Part shown: piece by piece, positions 19,297 to 21,980 of the stretch
Position numbering within the stretch: the first letter of the stretch is position 1
Layout of the letters: every line of letters begins with the position of its first letter
Origin: Haplomitrium mnioides
Lineage: Eukaryota; Marchantiophyta; Haplomitriopsida; Calobryales
Reading direction: 5' to 3'
NCBI GenBank assembly: GCA_049999725.1
Contig: JBNGIS010014992.1
Coordinates: forward strand, 1-21,980
DNA length: 21,980 bases
Notes under the pieces: model-generated
What the model saw: only the letters and a program-made list of their open reading frames with translations
What the model was told of the DNA's origin: nothing
The model's database searches: none
Position numbers and translations under genes: made by a program

Positions 19297-20532
19297 AACC
19301 GATTCTTGAAACATTTAAAATTTGTCAAAGCTTTCACAATTACAAGTCTTAGCAAGACGCTTCAATTATCCTATAATCCTAAACCTTAGGTGACTATTTT
19401 GTCAAAAACTTGGGATTTCAAAATGTTTCTGCAGCAACATCCCTCTTTGGTTCAAAGGATACATGATATTACTTTTAATCAACAATTCAAATTCGAGTTA
19501 AATGATTCCAAGACAAAGATTTGGATCAAACAATTTTCAACAGATGAATTTTGGCTACATGCGGATGGTATTTGTTAACTCAAGTGCCTACCTAAAGTGG
19601 AAAAAGAAATTTTGAGTTCAATGTTGATTCCTATCAAGGCATATTCTGAAATCAATTGATCTCAAAAAGGAGAAAGAGAAGTAGATGCTGAGAAAGTGGT
19701 ATTTTCAATAGGGGACAACATAAGTGAGAACTGCTACAAGTTCTTTACAGATTTTGATATTCAATAGTGGAATGACTTTTTTTTCCCAACAAGAGATTGC
19801 GGCTTACATCCTTGGAAAAAAACGATGACTCGAAGTAAAATTTTCCTTTCCACCTTTATAACAGTCAAGCACTTGTAATGATTCTCAAAATGTTTGTCTA
19901 GATTCTCAGTTTGATGCTCTATAGACAGAAGAAGATATATCGGTACAACAAATATTCTCTACACGTCAAGCAATTTGTGATGGAGCACCTAGATAGTGAG
20001 AAGGGGCTCTTTTACACAATACTCGATACGATCATAAATTCGGCAATCTACACGAGTTGAAAGCAAGAATGTTTATTTGTATTGTTGCATCTCTATTTCC
20101 AGTGAGCAAACCTTTTTGGGTTGCCAAAGTTCTATAAGTTTTGTCATTTGATGGGGAAGATCCTCCAAACCCAAAATCAGTACAAGTTCAATGGTTTGCT
20201 TGTTTGGTTGAAGATGCATTTTCTGGACAATACTTCCTAGAAAAAATAGCAGCAACAAAAGGGAAATGTAAATCCAAGTTATGTATTGATGTCCTTGATG
20301 TGACATAAATCACCATTCTATTTTTTGATTTTCTTCTTTAAAAAAAAACCAATTGAAGAAAACTACTCTAGCAACCATTAAATCAAATCTATTTGAGTAC
20401 AAAAGACAAAAAACCCTCAATCTTGAAATGTTTCAAAGAGATTCAATCACTATTATTAACATTGAGATAGATCAAACAAACCTTGATGAATCTTTTGAAG
20501 CTAAATTCGAAGAAGTCGAGACGAGTGACTGA

Positions 20533-21017
20533 AGTCATTCAAGAATTTTGTTCTATATTTTGTATTTTCAAGTATATTGCAATTTAGGATTATTATTTTA
20601 AAAAGTACTTGAGAATTTTTTAAAGCAACCTATTGAATTTTTTGCCAACTTGAACTTTTGACTGTAAATCATTCCAAGTTGAATGTTATTCTCTGTAAAT
20701 GAAACCTATATATTTGCTTTGTAAAAATATTTTCTTCTCCAAAATGTAAGTATTGTATTTCCAACTTTATTGTTTTCTAGAAGAGTTTAAGGTTATTGTC
20801 TTGCTAAAGCATTTGCACAAACAGACCAATTGTTTTTTCTTTGTTAGGGCTTTGATGTAAAACTTAAAACCCTTTTCGCTATTTGACTCAAATGTAGAGC
20901 TTTGTACCTGTTTTTACTTTTGGATTCCGAATTAGAAATCAAAATCTTTTGCGTACGTAGAGTTTGTTGCAAAAAATAGAACGTTTATAGTCTATATTCT
21001 TGTTGTAGAAGTGTGAA
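20533..21017. other. AT-rich 3' flank of the transposase gene
   Basis: Presumed 3' untranslated or flanking DNA with poly-T and poly-A tracts. No canonical AATAAA close to the stop was found. A partial core (TTTGCGTACGTAGAG) appears at about 20949. Confidence 0.4.
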
Positions 21018-21040
21018 CCCTATGCGCGCATAGACTTTGA
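21018..21040. repeat. Isolated palindromic core before the right-flank array
   Basis: CCTATGCGCGCATAGACTTTG: a perfect 14-bp palindrome CTATGCGCGCATAG plus the GACTTTG tail found in the left-flank and right-flank repeats. Confidence 0.75.
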
Positions 21041-21122
21041 TTTGCAAGTCAAAACATCATGCGTACAAAAACTCCTCTGCAAAACCTAAAACCTAGGTTC
21101 TTGTCAGTTTTTGTTGTGGAAT

Positions 21123-21380
21123 GTTCAGATGGTGAGTTCAGATTCTTGTATGCGCATAGACTTTGGGGTGGAGTGTTCACATGTTGAGCATGGATTCTTA
21201 TTTTCGTAGACTTTGAGATGGAGTGTTCATATGGTGAGTTCGGATTCCTATGCGCGCATAGACTTTGAGGTGGAGTGTTCACATGTTGAGCTTGGATTCC
21301 TAAGCGCATAGAGACTTTGAGAAGGAGTGTTCATATGTTGAGCTTGGATTTGTAAGCGCGCATAGACTTTGGAGTGGAAG
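21123..21380. repeat. Minisatellite of about 52-bp units with palindromic core (right flank)
   Basis: Five units of 50-52 bp: GTTCATATGGTGAGTTC or GTTCACATGTTGAGC, then GGATTCCTATGCGCGCATAG, then ACTTTGAGGTGGAGT. The two opening variants alternate in the first four copies, suggesting spread as a 102-104 bp dimer. Core and ACTTTGA tail match the left-flank array at 11330-11680, while the rest of the unit differs. The minus-strand frame across it is a by-product of the repeat. Confidence 0.85.
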
Positions 21381-21980
21381 TCTAAGCCTTCTACAAGTTC
21401 TTCTTCTCATGTACAACCTTCAAGATTCTTTCTATAAAGACTACCGATTACAACTCTGTTTGTATACAAGTTATAGACTCTTTCTTGAGACCTTTGTTTA
21501 GTTGAATCAAGTCTAGAACTTGAAGATGTTTCTTGTTTACAATCTTAATTCAATCTACTTAGTTATTGCCTTTTTAATTCTGAACTATAATACGTTTGCA
21601 TATATGCTTCGTTGAATTATGAAATATTTTTAAATGCTGAAACCTTTTTGAAAGCAAACGTTAACTTTTGATTGTATGGATTTTCAACTTCAAATGAAAG
21701 CTTACTTCTTTCTTGAAGTTTAAAATAAAGCTACTAAATCCATGCCATGTTTTGTTTTCTTCATTTTTGTGTTTACCATTGCAAACTCATTCCCTTGACT
21801 TCTAGTCATCTCTAGTTTTTTTGTTATGTTTTGTAATTTTTTTCCAACCAAAAAGTTTGAAAGAGCACCACGTCTTTGCGCGCCTAGAGTTTGTGCAATC
21901 AAACATATTTCAAAATAGCTTCTTGTGACTTGTATTTCAACTTTTGGGCTTAGAATTGTAATCATTGATAAATGCAATTT
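21381..21980. other. AT-rich end of window; no gene recognised
   Basis: AT-rich sequence with one further core-like site at about 21873-21893 (TTTGCGCGCCTAGAGTTTG). That site implies the element, or its palindrome family, continues at least this far. No terminal inverted repeat or further coding motif was recognised. Confidence 0.4.

Larger units (their letters stand above)
16343..20532 (+). pseudogene. DUF7869-type transposase-like gene, decayed
   Basis: The coding trace runs from ATG 16343 (CAATGGCT context) to TGA 20530-20532. Exon 1 (16343-18035) holds a disordered N-terminus with an in-frame 30-bp repeat, an acidic Ser-rich part, a frame change near 17427, then a conserved region (VCRRVFKLILAVGNDRIQRIQ, 17650-17712). 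A FPNVKI...CETC Cys motif follows (17965-18018). The donor is AAAG|GTAAC (18036). Exon 2 starts near 18797 after TGCAG and carries the core: IIINRMDQKKT (about 18907), LDNTTRENKN (19156-19185) and GFLMVGQTHDQIDQMF (19249-19296). An A/D/C-terminal region follows, with PFWVAKVL and VQVQWF at about 20113-20200. I associate this signature with DUF7869 proteins, RNase H-like and transposon-linked. Many in-frame stops and shifts near 17427, 19790 and the A run at 20339 make it a pseudogene. The first Asp (IIIN) and the HTH-type His (GQTH) of the signature are altered. Confidence 0.72.

Noticed and set aside
21049-21309. An 86-codon minus-strand ORF with a repeated HVNTPPQSLCA peptide
   Set aside because: It is the translation of the 52-bp right-flank repeat and has no other support.
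21720-21977. An 85-codon minus-strand ORF at the window end
   Set aside because: Low-complexity, AT-rich, no domain; it overlaps a core-like site and has no promoter evidence.

Overview
The window looks like nuclear DNA of a land plant with a repeat-rich genome. The evidence is Ty1/copia retrotransposon relics, GT-AG introns with AT-rich bodies, TATA boxes, a long AT-rich satellite and several minisatellites. There are no bacterial-style operons, rRNA genes or tRNA genes. The species cannot be named from sequence alone. No undamaged gene of clear function is present; everything recognisable is repetitive or a decayed mobile element.

Layout. Positions 1-1060 are GC-rich and carry a degenerate tandem repeat of about 48 bp, broken by a 100-N assembly gap (494-593). 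Positions 1063-6631 are one continuous satellite array of about 49 monomers of about 113 bp, each with an 8-bp dyad, with diverged segmental duplications at whole-monomer offsets. A copia-type LTR (about 6633-6856) abuts the array. Positions 6857-8415 are mostly featureless, with one small possible secreted-protein ORF. Positions 8416-11020 hold a decayed, 3'-truncated Ty1/copia element (possible LTR, gag, zinc knuckle, protease, integrase; no reverse transcriptase seen).

The most interesting part is about 11.3-21.4 kb. Here two multi-exon genes are transcribed divergently from a shared promoter of about 385 bp (15959-16342). The minus-strand gene (15958 to about 11913) ends in a domain with a DIPY motif followed by an Asp-Leu-Cys...Gly-x-Gly AdoMet-binding motif. 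That order is typical of beta-class DNA amino-methyltransferases (N6-adenine or N4-cytosine). The plus-strand gene (16343-20532) has the LDN...REN.KN / GFL.VG.TH..IDQMF signature that I associate with DUF7869-type, RNase H-like transposase proteins. Both genes have start, splice sites and end still readable, but both carry many nonsense codons and single-base frameshifts. They look like a dead copy of one large two-gene mobile element.

Across this 10 kb, and nowhere to its left, a palindromic core (TATGCGCGCATA / CCATGCGCGCATGG) recurs dozens of times. It lies in both flanks, in introns of both genes and in frame inside the transposase coding region. Each cluster has its own spacing (about 24, 30, 37 or 52 bp). 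My inference is that this is a mobile element encoding a transposase-like protein and a DNA methyltransferase, with its own dispersed palindromic sites. Its outer ends, terminal repeats and target duplication could not be identified by eye.
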